This document shows positions 15,376-23,386 of a DNA stretch of 32,947 nucleotides, one piece after another. The DNA lies in assembly GCA_017455585.1 (NCBI GenBank), contig JAFSZU010000146.1:1-32947 (forward strand). The letters are read 5' to 3'. Source of the stretch: Bacteroidaceae bacterium (GTDB lineage Bacteria > Bacteroidota > Bacteroidia > Bacteroidales > Bacteroidaceae). The position numbers and the translations under genes are program-made. Positions within the stretch are counted from its first letter, which is position 1. Each line of letters starts with the position of its first letter. Below the pieces are notes generated by a model, which worked only from the letters and a program-made list of their open reading frames with translations, was not told where the DNA came from and did not search any database.

Positions 15376-16179
15376 ATGGATACTATTGAAGCTATTCTTA
15401 TGGGACTTTTGCAGGGACTCACCGAGTATCTGCCAGTCTCCAGCAGCGGACATCTGACGATTGCTGCAGCTCTCTTAGGAGTGAATGGCGAAGAAAACCT
15501 CACCTTCACCATTGCCGTGCATGTGGCCACCGTCCTATCCACCCTCGTCATTCTTTGGAAGGAGATTGCATGGTTGCTACAGGGTCTCTTTCGCTGGGAC
15601 GGCAAACTGAATGCCGAGCAGCGTTATGTGCTGGCCATCCTCGTCTCCATGATTCCCGTGGGCATCGTGGGTGTCTTCTTCAAGGACTACGTGAAGGAGA
15701 TTTTCGGCGCGGGGCTATTTATCGTGGGTTGCTGTCTGCTGGTCACTGCGGCCCTGCTCATCTTCAGCTACTATGCGCGCCCGCGTCAGAAAAAAGAGGT
15801 ATCGCTGAAGGACGCTTTCATCATCGGTCTGGCTCAGGCTGTGGCTGTGCTTCCCGGTATCAGCCGTTCTGGCAGCACCATTGCCACGGGTCTCCTCCTT
15901 GGCAACAAGAAGGAGAAACTGGCACAGTTCAGCTTCCTCATGGTGATCCCTCCCATCCTTGGCGAAGCACTGTTGGACGTGGTGAAAGCCATGAAAGGTG
16001 GTGCCGAGGCAGTGACCACTGGCATCGGCACCGTACCCCTCATCGCAGGTTTCCTGGCAGCCTTCATCAGCGGCTGTCTGGCTTGCAAATGGATGATTGG
16101 CATTGTGCGCAAAGGCAAACTCATCTACTTTGGCATCTACTGTGCCATCGTGGGTGCATTGCTGATCATCTTCAGCTGA
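15376..16179 (+). CDS. uppP: Undecaprenyl-diphosphatase
   Basis: This 267-residue integral membrane protein belongs to the BacA/UppP family. Both signature regions are present: [13 protein letters not shown] with Glu17 and the Ser-Ser-Ser-Gly-His cluster (12-26), and [17 protein letters not shown] with Arg164 (160-176). It dephosphorylates undecaprenyl diphosphate to recycle the lipid carrier for peptidoglycan and other surface glycans, and the family can confer bacitracin resistance. Length and motifs are normal. It lies between DUF3098 and truB, the usual Bacteroidetes order. Confidence 0.96.
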   Translation: MDTIEAILMGLLQGLTEYLPVSSSGHLTIAAALLGVNGEENLTFTIAVHVATVLSTLVILWKEIAWLLQGLFRWDGKLNAEQRYVLAILVSMIPVGIVGVFFKDYVKEIFGAGLFIVGCCLLVTAALLIFSYYARPRQKKEVSLKDAFIIGLAQAVAVLPGISRSGSTIATGLLLGNKKEKLAQFSFLMVIPPILGEALLDVVKAMKGGAEAVTTGIGTVPLIAGFLAAFISGCLACKWMIGIVRKGKLIYFGIYCAIVGALLIIFS

Positions 16180-16192
16180 AGAAGTCATGAGT

Positions 16193-16217
16193 CCTATAAG
16201 ACTTATAAGACCTATAA
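16193..16217. repeat. Short stuttered CTTATAAG repeat before truB
   Basis: CCTATAAGACTTATAAGACC and a following CTATAA make three near-copies of a 9-base word just upstream of the truB start. It is of the same style as the repeats at 14980-15050. Confidence 0.6.
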
Positions 16218-16227
16218 ACCAAACCCT

Positions 16228-17058
16228 ATGAGCCCAATAGAAACCGAGGGATGGGTCGATCCTGGTCGCATCCTCTACATCGACAAGCCTTATCGCTGGA
16301 CGTCGTTCGACGTGGTGAATAAGGTGCGGTGGCTGTTGTGCAAACGTCTGGGCACCAGGAAACTGAAGGTGGGACATGCCGGCACGCTGGATCCACTGGC
16401 CACGGGTGTGATGGTTGTCTGCACGGGTCGTGCCACCAAACGCATCGATGAGTTGCAAGCCCAAACCAAAGAATATGTGGCAACCCTCCGTCTCGGAGCC
16501 ACCACACCGTCCTTTGACCTGGAACACCCCATCGATGCCTACTATCCCACCGACCACATCACCCGCGAACAGGTGGAAGCCACTCTCAAGACCTTCCTCG
16601 GCCCCATCCAGCAGATTCCGCCCGCCTACTCTGCTGTGAAGGTTGATGGCAAACGTGCCTACGACCTCGCCCGCCGCGAGAAAGACGTGGAGTTAAAGCC
16701 CAAACTGTTGGTGATTGATGAGATAGAGCTGGTGGCGTGCCAACTTGATTGTGTGGTGACAAACGGCACCACACAATCAAGTGTCATTCCCCGCACCGGC
16801 ATGAGAAACAAAGCCTTCCTCACCTCGCCCGCTGTTCCAGAGGATGCCCCAGAAGGCTATCCCTCTATTACTATACGGGTGGTCTGCTCCAAAGGCACCT
16901 ATATCCGCGCCCTCGCCCGGGACATCGGACAAGCTCTCGGCAGCGGAGCACACTTGACAGCCCTGCGCCGCACACGGGTAGGAGATGTTCGAGTGGAAGA
17001 CTGCCTCCCGATGGACACCTTCCCCGATTGGCTGGAACAACAACCCATGATAACCTAA
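16228..17058 (+). CDS. truB: tRNA pseudouridine(55) synthase
   Basis: The 276-residue product has the TruB active-site motif KVGHAGTLDPLATGV with catalytic Asp55. The conserved segments TKEYVATLRLGATT (80-93), PPAYSAVKVDGKRAYDLAR (131-149) and RVVCSKGTYIRALARDIG (217-234) are also present. It converts U55 to pseudouridine in the T-loop of tRNAs. Compared with the usual Bacteroidales length of about 230-240 residues, there is an extra block at about 171-211 (CQLDCVVTNGTTQ...PEDAPEGY), placed between two core strands. The DNA of that block contains a perfect 16-bp hairpin. The frame is kept and all catalytic motifs are intact, so the enzyme is probably functional. Confidence 0.94.
   Translation: MSPIETEGWVDPGRILYIDKPYRWTSFDVVNKVRWLLCKRLGTRKLKVGHAGTLDPLATGVMVVCTGRATKRIDELQAQTKEYVATLRLGATTPSFDLEHPIDAYYPTDHITREQVEATLKTFLGPIQQIPPAYSAVKVDGKRAYDLARREKDVELKPKLLVIDEIELVACQLDCVVTNGTTQSSVIPRTGMRNKAFLTSPAVPEDAPEGYPSITIRVVCSKGTYIRALARDIGQALGSGAHLTALRRTRVGDVRVEDCLPMDTFPDWLEQQPMIT
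16743..16782. repeat. Perfect hairpin inside truB
   Basis: ACTTGATTGTGTGGTG (16743-16758) is the exact reverse complement of 16767-16782, with an 8-base loop. It lies at the start of the extra segment of TruB, coding for LDCVVTNGTTQSS. A 16-bp perfect stem within a conserved coding gene is not expected by chance and fits an inserted palindromic element. Confidence 0.85.
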
Positions 17059-17071
17059 TCCCATATCACAC

Positions 17072-17131
17072 CAATTTGTAAATTGTCAATTTGTAAATTG
17101 TCAAATCGTAAATCGTCAAATCGTCAAATCA
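17072..17131. repeat. Stuttered AATTGTCAAATCGTAAA-type repeats before queA
   Basis: The gap holds TTTGTAAATTG twice, then TCAAATCG-type words in a row. The 15-mer TAAATCGTCAAATCG (17109-17123) is found exactly, in reverse complement, inside hypD at 21367-21381. It ends just before the queA start. Confidence 0.8.
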
Positions 17132-17135
17132 ATAT

Positions 17136-18200
17136 ATGAAGCTCTCACAATTCAAATTCAAACTCCCCGAGGAGCGCATTGCCCTCTATCCCGCACCTTT
17201 CCGTGACGAGTGCCGTCTCATGGTCCTCCACACCCAAAGCGGTGTGATTGAGCACCGCGAGCATTTCTATGACATCCTCGAATACTTTGATGACCATGAT
17301 GTCCTGGTTTTTAATGACACCAAGGTCTTCCCGGCCCGCCTTGAAGGCAACAAGGAGAAGACGGGTGCCAAGATCGAGGTCTTTCTTCTGCGAGAGCTCA
17401 ACCCGGAGTTCCGCCTCTGGGATGTACTGGTGGAACCCGCCCGCAAGATTCGTATTGGCAACAAACTCTATTTCGGTGAGGACGAGAGCATGGTGGCAGA
17501 AGTCATCGACAACACAACCAGCCGCGGTCGCACCCTGCGTTTTCTCTACGACGGCCCGCACGAGGAGTTCAAAGAGGCACTCTTTGCCTTGGGCGAAGCG
17601 CCCATTCCCCACAAGATACTGAACCGTCCTGCCGAACTACAGGACATGGAGGACTTCCAGTGTGTCTTTGCCAAGAACGAGGGTGCAGTGACAGCCCCAA
17701 CCGCAGGTCTGCATTTCTCCAAGCAGCTGCTCAAGCGCATGGAGATCAAGGGCATTGAGTCGGCGTTCGTCACTCTACATTGCGGCCTTGGCAATTTCAG
17801 AGACATTGATGTGGAGGACTTGTCCAAGCACAAAATGGAGAGCGAGGAACTGCATGTGAATGCTGAGGCGTGCCAGATTGTCAACCGTGCCAAGGACGAC
17901 GGCCGACGTGTCTGCGCCGTAGGCACCACTGTGCAGCGTGTGCTGGAGACGGCCATCGGCGCCGACATGCGCCTGAAGCCCTTTGATGGGTGGACCAACA
18001 AGTTCATCTATCCGCCCTACGAGTTCGGCATCGCCGATGCTATGGTGGCCAATTTCTACATGCCGCTCTCCACGCTGCTCATGCTCACTTGTGCCTTCGG
18101 AGACTACGATTTGGTGATGAAAGCCTACAAGGAAGCCCTGCGTGACACCCGTTACCGCTTCGGTACATACGGCGACGCCATGCTCATCCTTAAGGACTAA
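17136..18200 (+). CDS. queA: S-adenosylmethionine:tRNA ribosyltransferase-isomerase
   Basis: This 354-residue QueA transfers and isomerises the ribosyl group of AdoMet to make epoxyqueuosine in tRNAs with a GUN anticodon. Family motifs are [13 protein letters not shown] at the N-terminus, [14 protein letters not shown] (about 61-74), [13 protein letters not shown] (about 186-198), [14 protein letters not shown] (about 210-223), and [23 protein letters not shown] late in the chain, given here in parts. Length is normal for the family. It follows truB with a 77-base gap made of stuttered repeats. The pairing of two tRNA modification genes with folK is normal for this phylum. Confidence 0.96.
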   Translation: MKLSQFKFKLPEERIALYPAPFRDECRLMVLHTQSGVIEHREHFYDILEYFDDHDVLVFNDTKVFPARLEGNKEKTGAKIEVFLLRELNPEFRLWDVLVEPARKIRIGNKLYFGEDESMVAEVIDNTTSRGRTLRFLYDGPHEEFKEALFALGEAPIPHKILNRPAELQDMEDFQCVFAKNEGAVTAPTAGLHFSKQLLKRMEIKGIESAFVTLHCGLGNFRDIDVEDLSKHKMESEELHVNAEACQIVNRAKDDGRRVCAVGTTVQRVLETAIGADMRLKPFDGWTNKFIYPPYEFGIADAMVANFYMPLSTLLMLTCAFGDYDLVMKAYKEALRDTRYRFGTYGDAMLILKD

Positions 18201-18203
18201 CAT

Positions 18204-18387
18204 CATTTACCATTTAGCCATTTACCATTTAGCCATTTACCGTTTTACCATTTAGCCATTTACCATTTACTATTTATGTACTATTTAAATCATTGGCTAT
18301 TTGCAGAACGGTCGGAGCCATTATCAATGCCAATAAAACTCATCGTCAATAAATGGTAAATGGTAAAATGGTAAATGGTAAATTAGT
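18204..18387. repeat. Inverted cluster of ATTTACC words between queA and folK
   Basis: CATTTACCATTTAGC-type words repeat about six times at 18204-18277, and the complement AAATGGTAAATGGTAAA repeats at 18351-18387, so the two clusters face each other around about 70 bases of unique DNA and could form a long imperfect hairpin. The right cluster supplies the folK start. Its 17-mer at 18351-18367 recurs exactly (reverse complement) inside hypD at 21378-21394. Confidence 0.8.
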
Positions 18388-18841
18388 TTATCTCTCCCTT
18401 GGCAGCAATCTGGGTAACCGTCATGCCTTGTTGCTGCGTGCCATTGACCTACTCGCCCGTCGGGTAGGTCGCCTCCTTCGCGCCTCATCCTTCATCGAGA
18501 CAGAGCCGTGGGGCTTCAACTCGCCGCACCCGTTCCTCAATGCCGCCGTTTGTCTCCAGACCCCCCTCGCACCCCATCAGATCCTCGCCGAGACACAGGC
18601 TATCGAGCGTCTGCTGGGTCGCAAGTCAAAGTCGGTGGTCAGCGGTTTCCCCGCTGACAAGTCCCTCCCCTCCTATCAGGACCGCCCCATCGACATAGAC
18701 ATCCTCCTTTATGGCAATCTGCACCTCTCAACGCCTGAACTGACCATTCCCCACCCGTTGATGCACCTCCGCGACTTCGTCCTCCGTCCCCTTCGCGAAA
18801 TCATGCCGCCAGAAGAATGGGAACAAGTCATGCGACGGTGA
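18353..18841 (+). CDS. folK: 2-amino-4-hydroxy-6-hydroxymethyldihydropteridine diphosphokinase
   Basis: The 162-residue HPPK transfers pyrophosphate from ATP to the pterin in folate synthesis. Motifs are VYLSLGSNLGNR near the start, SSFIETEPWGF, FLNAAVCLQT, and DRPIDIDILLYG followed by PELTIPHPLMHLRDFVLRPL. The first residues MVNGKMVNGK are encoded by a duplicated repeat; the starts at 18353 and 18368 are both possible. Between GRK and DRPID the protein has about 9 residues more than I expect for Bacteroidales (around SGFPADKSL), and this DNA holds a perfect 8-bp hairpin at 18638-18658. The catalytic Asp pair is intact, so it is likely active. Confidence 0.92.
   Translation: MVNGKMVNGKLVYLSLGSNLGNRHALLLRAIDLLARRVGRLLRASSFIETEPWGFNSPHPFLNAAVCLQTPLAPHQILAETQAIERLLGRKSKSVVSGFPADKSLPSYQDRPIDIDILLYGNLHLSTPELTIPHPLMHLRDFVLRPLREIMPPEEWEQVMRR
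18638..18658. repeat. Small perfect hairpin inside folK
   Basis: GTCAGCGG (18638-18645) pairs exactly with CCGCTGAC (18651-18658) around a 5-base loop. It lies in the surface loop of FolK that looks longer than usual, similar in placement to the hairpin in truB. Confidence 0.6.
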
Positions 18842-18850
18842 GAACCACCG

Positions 18851-20713
18851 TCACAGCTGTTGCATGTCATTCAAGTGCTTGTAATAACCATTGATGGAGA
18901 GCAGCTCCTCGTGGGTGCCGCGTTCGACGATGCGTCCTTCGTGAAGCACACAGATGAGGTCGGCGTTCTTGATGGTGGAGAGGCGGTGGGCTATGGCGAT
19001 GGTTGTGCGTGACTTCATCAGTCGCTCCAGGGCCTCCTGCACCAGTCGTTCGCTCTCGGTGTCAAGGGCACTGGTGGCTTCGTCGAGAATAAGAATTGGC
19101 GGGTTCTTCAGGATGGCGCGGGCAATGCTGATGCGCTGTCGCTGTCCGCCGCTGAGGCGGCAGCCGCGGTCGCCCACGTAGGTGTCATAGCCGTGCTCGC
19201 TCTGGAGAATGAAGTCGTGAGCGTTGGCAATCTTGGCAGCTTCCACCACCTGTTCCATCGTAGCCTCTGGCACGCCAAAGGCGATGTTATTGAAGAAAGT
19301 ATCGTTAAAGAGGATGGCTTCCTGGTTGACGTTACCGATGAGCGAGCGCAGGTCATGGAGGCGGAGGTCCTTGACGTTGATGCCGTCAATGAGAATCTCG
19401 CCACCTGTGACATCGTGGTAGCGGGGCAACAGATCGACAAGGGTTGATTTACCGGAGCCCGACTGCCCTACGAGGGCTATTGTCTGTCCCTTCGGTACGA
19501 TAAGATCCACGCCGTGGATGACCTCCTGCGGGTTGTTGCTGTAGGAGAAGTGCACATCGTGATATTCGATGCCATGAAAAGCCCCTTCGCCAAGGTTGCT
19601 GAGACTGACGGGCTTCTCGGGCTCCTTGATGGGATTCTCGGCATCCAGGATCTTGTCGATGCGCTCCATGGAGGCCAGTCCCTTGGGGATGGCGTAGCTG
19701 GCCTTGGAGAGATCCTTCAGCGGATTGATGACGCTGTAGAGAATCACCATGTAGAAGATAAAGGTGGGCGCGTCGATGGGTGACTGGTCAGAGAAAATGA
19801 GCGTCCCGCCAAACCAGAGGACAATGACGATGATGCATGTTCCCAGGAACTCGCTCACGGGGTGTGCCGAGGACTGTCGGATGGCCACTCGGTTGGTGGC
19901 ATCGCGGAACTCGTTGCTGACGCGGCAGAAGCGGTCCAGCATCTTGTCTTCGGCAATGAACGCTTTGATGATTCGCAGCCCGCCCAGCATCTCGTCCAGT
20001 TGACTCATCGTCTCGCTCCACTTGGACTGTGCATAGAGACTGTCTGCTTTCAGGCGACGGCCGATGGCTCCCATAATCCAGCCCAGCACGGGGATGACAA
20101 GCAGGGTAAAGAGCGTCAGCTGCCAAGATATGAAGATGAGCGTGGCGAAGTAGAAAATGATGAGGATGGGGTTCTTGATGAGCATGTCCAGTGAGGACGT
20201 GATGCTGTTTTCCACCTCTGTCACGTCGCCGCTCATGCGGGCGATGATGTCACCTTTGCGCTCATCGTTGACAAAGGCCAGCGGCAGGTGCAGCACCTTA
20301 TCATAGACCATGATGCGTATGTCGCGGACGATGCCCGTGCGCAGGGGTACCATCACGGCCGATGACATGAAGTAGCAGAAAGTCTTGAGGAAGGTGGTGA
20401 CGACCAGGAAGAGGCCAATCAACAGCAATGCTGTCTCCCGACCGAACCTGCCTATCAGCAGCGTAGTGTAATAATAGAGGTTGTTGATGGCGATGTCCTT
20501 GATGCCTTCCGGGCCGTCCCACGGCATGAAGTGGTAGGCTGTGGTGTCCATGCCGAAGAGCATCTGCAACATGGGCATGATGCTCATGAAGGAGAATACA
20601 TTGAGCACTGCCGAGAAGAGATTGGCAGCAACCGCCCCCGTGATATAGCCTTTATAGGGTAGCGCAAACCGGCGCAGGACATGAAGGAAAGCAGAGAAAG
20701 AACTGTTATTCAT
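18851..20713 (-). CDS. MsbA-like ABC exporter (fused permease and ATPase)
   Basis: This 620-residue half-transporter has an N-terminal six-helix ABC exporter domain (about 15-340) and a C-terminal ATPase. Walker A is GQSGSGKS (416-423), the signature LSGGQ (520-524), Walker B ILILDE (540-545), and the switch His is in IAIAHRLST. The domain order and length fit MsbA/lipid A flippases and related lipid or peptide exporters. Since it is the type usually found once or twice in Bacteroidetes genomes, lipid A-core export is plausible but not proven. It lies 46 bases downstream of the glycyl radical enzyme gene on the same strand, though no functional tie is evident. Its 3' end converges with folK. 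Confidence 0.85.
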   Translation of the reverse strand: MNNSSFSAFLHVLRRFALPYKGYITGAVAANLFSAVLNVFSFMSIMPMLQMLFGMDTTAYHFMPWDGPEGIKDIAINNLYYYTTLLIGRFGRETALLLIGLFLVVTTFLKTFCYFMSSAVMVPLRTGIVRDIRIMVYDKVLHLPLAFVNDERKGDIIARMSGDVTEVENSITSSLDMLIKNPILIIFYFATLIFISWQLTLFTLLVIPVLGWIMGAIGRRLKADSLYAQSKWSETMSQLDEMLGGLRIIKAFIAEDKMLDRFCRVSNEFRDATNRVAIRQSSAHPVSEFLGTCIIVIVLWFGGTLIFSDQSPIDAPTFIFYMVILYSVINPLKDLSKASYAIPKGLASMERIDKILDAENPIKEPEKPVSLSNLGEGAFHGIEYHDVHFSYSNNPQEVIHGVDLIVPKGQTIALVGQSGSGKSTLVDLLPRYHDVTGGEILIDGINVKDLRLHDLRSLIGNVNQEAILFNDTFFNNIAFGVPEATMEQVVEAAKIANAHDFILQSEHGYDTYVGDRGCRLSGGQRQRISIARAILKNPPILILDEATSALDTESERLVQEALERLMKSRTTIAIAHRLSTIKNADLICVLHEGRIVERGTHEELLSINGYYKHLNDMQQL

Positions 20714-20759
20714 TGGTCAGGACACAAGTCAATCTTTAATGTGATGGCCGCATGTGCTG

Positions 20760-23195
20760 TCACACCTCTTCATTCTCGGTGCGGGCGATGATTTCGTTCT
20801 GCAACTGCGCGGTCATATCGTTGAAGTAGTCTGAGTACCCGGCGACGCGGACCAGGAGATCCCTGTAGTTGTCGGGGTGCTTCTGGGCATCGAGCAGGGT
20901 GGCGGTATCGACGATGTTGAACTGGATGTGGTGGCCGCCGAACTTGAAGTAGGTGCGGATGAGGTGTCCGAGTTTCTTCATGTCTTCCTCGCGCTTCAGC
21001 AGGTTGGGCACGAAGCGGACGTTGAGCAGTGTGCCGCCGCTCTTGGTCTGGTCGAGTTTGCCTAGCGACTTGATGACGGCTGTGGGGCCGTGGCTGTCGC
21101 TGCCATGGGCGGGGCTGGTGCCGTCCGAGATGGCGAAGTGTGCGAAACGGCCGTTGGGTGTGGCACCGCAGACGCTGCCGAAGTAGTTGTGACAGGTCGT
21201 GGAGAGCATGTTTAGCTGCGTCTTTCCGCCGCGGGTGTTGGGCCGGCCCTCGATGGCCTTCACCAGGTCATCATAGACGCGCACGGCGATGTTGTCGGCA
21301 TACGGGTCGTCATTGCCGAAGAAAGGCGTGTGGTTGCGGATGTACTGACGCACCACTTCAAATTTACGATTTGACGATTTACCATTTACCATTTCTCCTG
21401 TTCCCCAGTTGCTGGCGCACGCCTCCAGTATCTCATCCATCGTATAACGCTTGTCCTCAAACACATGCTTCTTCAAGGTCGTGAAGCAGTCTGTGATGGT
21501 GCCGAGACCTGTGCACTGGATGTAGGTGGTGTTGTAACGGGCACCGCCGCTGTAATAGTCCTTGCCCTTCTCAATGCAGTCGTCGATGTAGAGGCTGAGG
21601 AAGGTGGCGGGGGCATAGAGCGAGAACATTCGCTCGATGTAGTTGTTCACCGAGAGCTTCAGGTTGACGAAATACACCATCTGCTTGTGCCAGGCGTCGT
21701 AGAGTTCCTCGAAGGTCTTGAACGTGCGCGGGTCGCCGGTCTCCAGTCCCAGCTTCTTGCCCGTTTCGGGGTCAATGCCGTTGTTGAGGGTGATTTCCAG
21801 TATCTTCGGGGTATTGAGGTAGCCCGTGAGCAGGTAGGCCTCCTTGCCGAAAGCACCCACCTCTATGCAGCCAGAGCAGCCGCCCTCGCGGGCATCCTCC
21901 AGCGTCTTGCCCTCGCGCACGAGTTCCTTAATATAAGTATCTGGGTTGAAGACCGAGGGGTAGCCGTGCCCCTGACGGATGACCTTGATGCCCTCAAGCA
22001 GGAACTCGTCGGGCGTGTTCTCTGCGATGTGTATGCTGAGGCCGGGTTGCAGCTCATGTAACTCTTCCTGGATCTCCAGAATCATGTAAGAAATCTCGTT
22101 GGCCGCGCTGTTGCCGTTGCGGTCCACGCCACCGATATTGATGTTCGTGAAGTCGTTGTAGGTGCCGCTCTCCAAAGCCGTTACGCCCACCTTCGGCGGT
22201 GCAGGCTGGTTGTTGAACTTGATCCAGAGGCACGAGATGAGTTCCTTGGCTTGGTCACGTGTCAATGTGCCTTCTTCCACCCCCTTCTTGTAGAAAGGAT
22301 AAAGGTGCTGATCGATGTGTCCAGGATTCATGCTGTCCCACCCGTTCAGCTCCGTGACGGTGCCCAGGTGCACAAACCAGTACATCTGAATGGCTTCCCA
22401 CAGGTCACGTGGCGCGTGGGCTGGCACATGATGACAAACGTCTGCTATCTTCTTTAATTCATTCTTCCTTTGAAGGTCGTTTGTTTGGGCTGCCATCTTC
22501 TCTGCCAACTCCGCATGGCGCTCTGCGAAGAGGATGGCCGCGTCGCAGGAGATGGCCATGGCCTCCAGCTCCTGCTGCTTGTCGGTGGCTTCGGGGTCGT
22601 AGATGTAGTCGAGGCTTTTGATTTTGGCTTCGATGCGGGCCTTCACGTCCAGGAGTCCCTCATGGTACATCTTGCCGTCCATTGCGGTGTGTCCGGCTGC
22701 GCGCTGTTCCATGAACTCCGTGAAGACGCCGGCGTGGTAGGCCTCTTCCCACTCCTTGGAGACGTGGTTGAAGATGCGCTCGCGCTGTGTCTTGCCGGCC
22801 CAGTAGGGGATGACCTCGCGCTCGTAGGTATCGATGTCCTCCTGCGAGATGGTGTAACGCTGCAGCTCGCGCTCGTTCAGCGTATGCAGGTCTTCCACAC
22901 TGTGGCAGGTCAGCTCGGGGAACGTGGGCACGGCCTTGGGCAGTGGGCCGCGCTCACCCACGATGAGTTCATCCTTGCCGATATAGATTGTCTTCTTTTT
23001 ACATATCTCATAGAAGTTGCGGGCGCGCAGCACGGGTGTGGGCATGGTGCCGTAGTTCTGTTTGTAGAACGCCGTCTCAATGAGTGCGCGCTCGATGCTG
23101 AGCGTGGTTGGGGTATCAAAGTTCTCTTGGCGGAGCCGCTTGATGCGCTCGTTCATGCCGCCTTCATTCTCTGGATGTTTGATGCTAAAGTTCAT
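20760..23195 (-). CDS. hypD: Glycyl radical enzyme, trans-4-hydroxy-L-proline dehydratase type
   Basis: This 811-residue enzyme has a PFL domain and a C-terminal glycyl radical loop RVAGYSDYFND with Gly786. The active-site motif GGCSGCIEVGAFGKEAYLLTGY, read in parts as SGCIEVG and LLTGY, carries the thiyl Cys443 and base Glu445. D287, S343, F349 and Y459 line up with HypD residues D278, S334, F340 and Y450 at a constant +9 offset (numbering from memory), supporting dehydration of hydroxyproline to pyrroline-5-carboxylate, which ProC can reduce to proline. No activating radical SAM enzyme is adjacent. Residues 602-611 (MVNGKSSNRK) are encoded by a dispersed repeat. An alternative start is Met14. 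It is oxygen-sensitive by family, consistent with an anaerobe. Confidence 0.88.
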   Translation of the reverse strand: MNFSIKHPENEGGMNERIKRLRQENFDTPTTLSIERALIETAFYKQNYGTMPTPVLRARNFYEICKKKTIYIGKDELIVGERGPLPKAVPTFPELTCHSVEDLHTLNERELQRYTISQEDIDTYEREVIPYWAGKTQRERIFNHVSKEWEEAYHAGVFTEFMEQRAAGHTAMDGKMYHEGLLDVKARIEAKIKSLDYIYDPEATDKQQELEAMAISCDAAILFAERHAELAEKMAAQTNDLQRKNELKKIADVCHHVPAHAPRDLWEAIQMYWFVHLGTVTELNGWDSMNPGHIDQHLYPFYKKGVEEGTLTRDQAKELISCLWIKFNNQPAPPKVGVTALESGTYNDFTNINIGGVDRNGNSAANEISYMILEIQEELHELQPGLSIHIAENTPDEFLLEGIKVIRQGHGYPSVFNPDTYIKELVREGKTLEDAREGGCSGCIEVGAFGKEAYLLTGYLNTPKILEITLNNGIDPETGKKLGLETGDPRTFKTFEELYDAWHKQMVYFVNLKLSVNNYIERMFSLYAPATFLSLYIDDCIEKGKDYYSGGARYNTTYIQCTGLGTITDCFTTLKKHVFEDKRYTMDEILEACASNWGTGEMVNGKSSNRKFEVVRQYIRNHTPFFGNDDPYADNIAVRVYDDLVKAIEGRPNTRGGKTQLNMLSTTCHNYFGSVCGATPNGRFAHFAISDGTSPAHGSDSHGPTAVIKSLGKLDQTKSGGTLLNVRFVPNLLKREEDMKKLGHLIRTYFKFGGHHIQFNIVDTATLLDAQKHPDNYRDLLVRVAGYSDYFNDMTAQLQNEIIARTENEEV
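21359..21395 (-). repeat. Dispersed repeat inserted in frame within hypD
   Basis: This AT-rich stretch is composed of two words found elsewhere in the window: bases 21367-21381 match the reverse complement of 17109-17123 (before queA), and 21378-21394 match the reverse complement of 18351-18367 (start of folK), both exactly. It codes for MVNGKSSNRKF in a place where the family has no such segment, and keeps the frame. Confidence 0.85.
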
Positions 23196-23217
23196 GGTGC
23201 TTCACGTTTTTGCGGCG

Positions 23218-23225
23218 CAAAGGTA
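23218..23225 (-). promoter_or_regulatory. -7 promoter box of hypD
   Basis: The minus strand reads TACCTTTG, matching TANNTTTG, with 22 bases between it and the ATG at 23195. No clear -33 box is seen. Just upstream (23226-23270) are stuttered words such as ATTTACGATTTTGCGATTTAC. Confidence 0.6.
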
Positions 23226-23270
23226 CATATTATTTACGATTTTGCGATTTACTATTTACAATTTATTTGA
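23226..23270. repeat. Stuttered repeat in the hypD/CotH divergent promoter region
   Basis: TATTTACGATTTTGCGATTT and then ACTATTTACAATTTATTTGA repeat the ATTTACRATTT words seen at 12536-12560, 17072-17131 and inside hypD. It occupies the region where the -33 element of hypD would be. Confidence 0.6.
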
Positions 23271-23328
23271 AGAATACATCTTTTTTATGCCTTTTTATCC
23301 CATGCACAAATAAAAAGTTGGATTTTGC

Positions 23329-23359
23329 TTGCGCATCATGAGGAAACGATGTACTTTTG
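23329..23359 (+). promoter_or_regulatory. Promoter of the CotH-family gene
   Basis: TACTTTTG at 23352-23359 matches TANNTTTG, and TTG at 23329-23331 is 20 bases upstream at the -33 position. Transcription should begin near 23365, so the TTG at 23357 cannot be the start and the ATG at 23387 is used. Confidence 0.65.
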
Positions 23360-23386
23360 CAAGGTCATCAATCAATCATCAATAAT

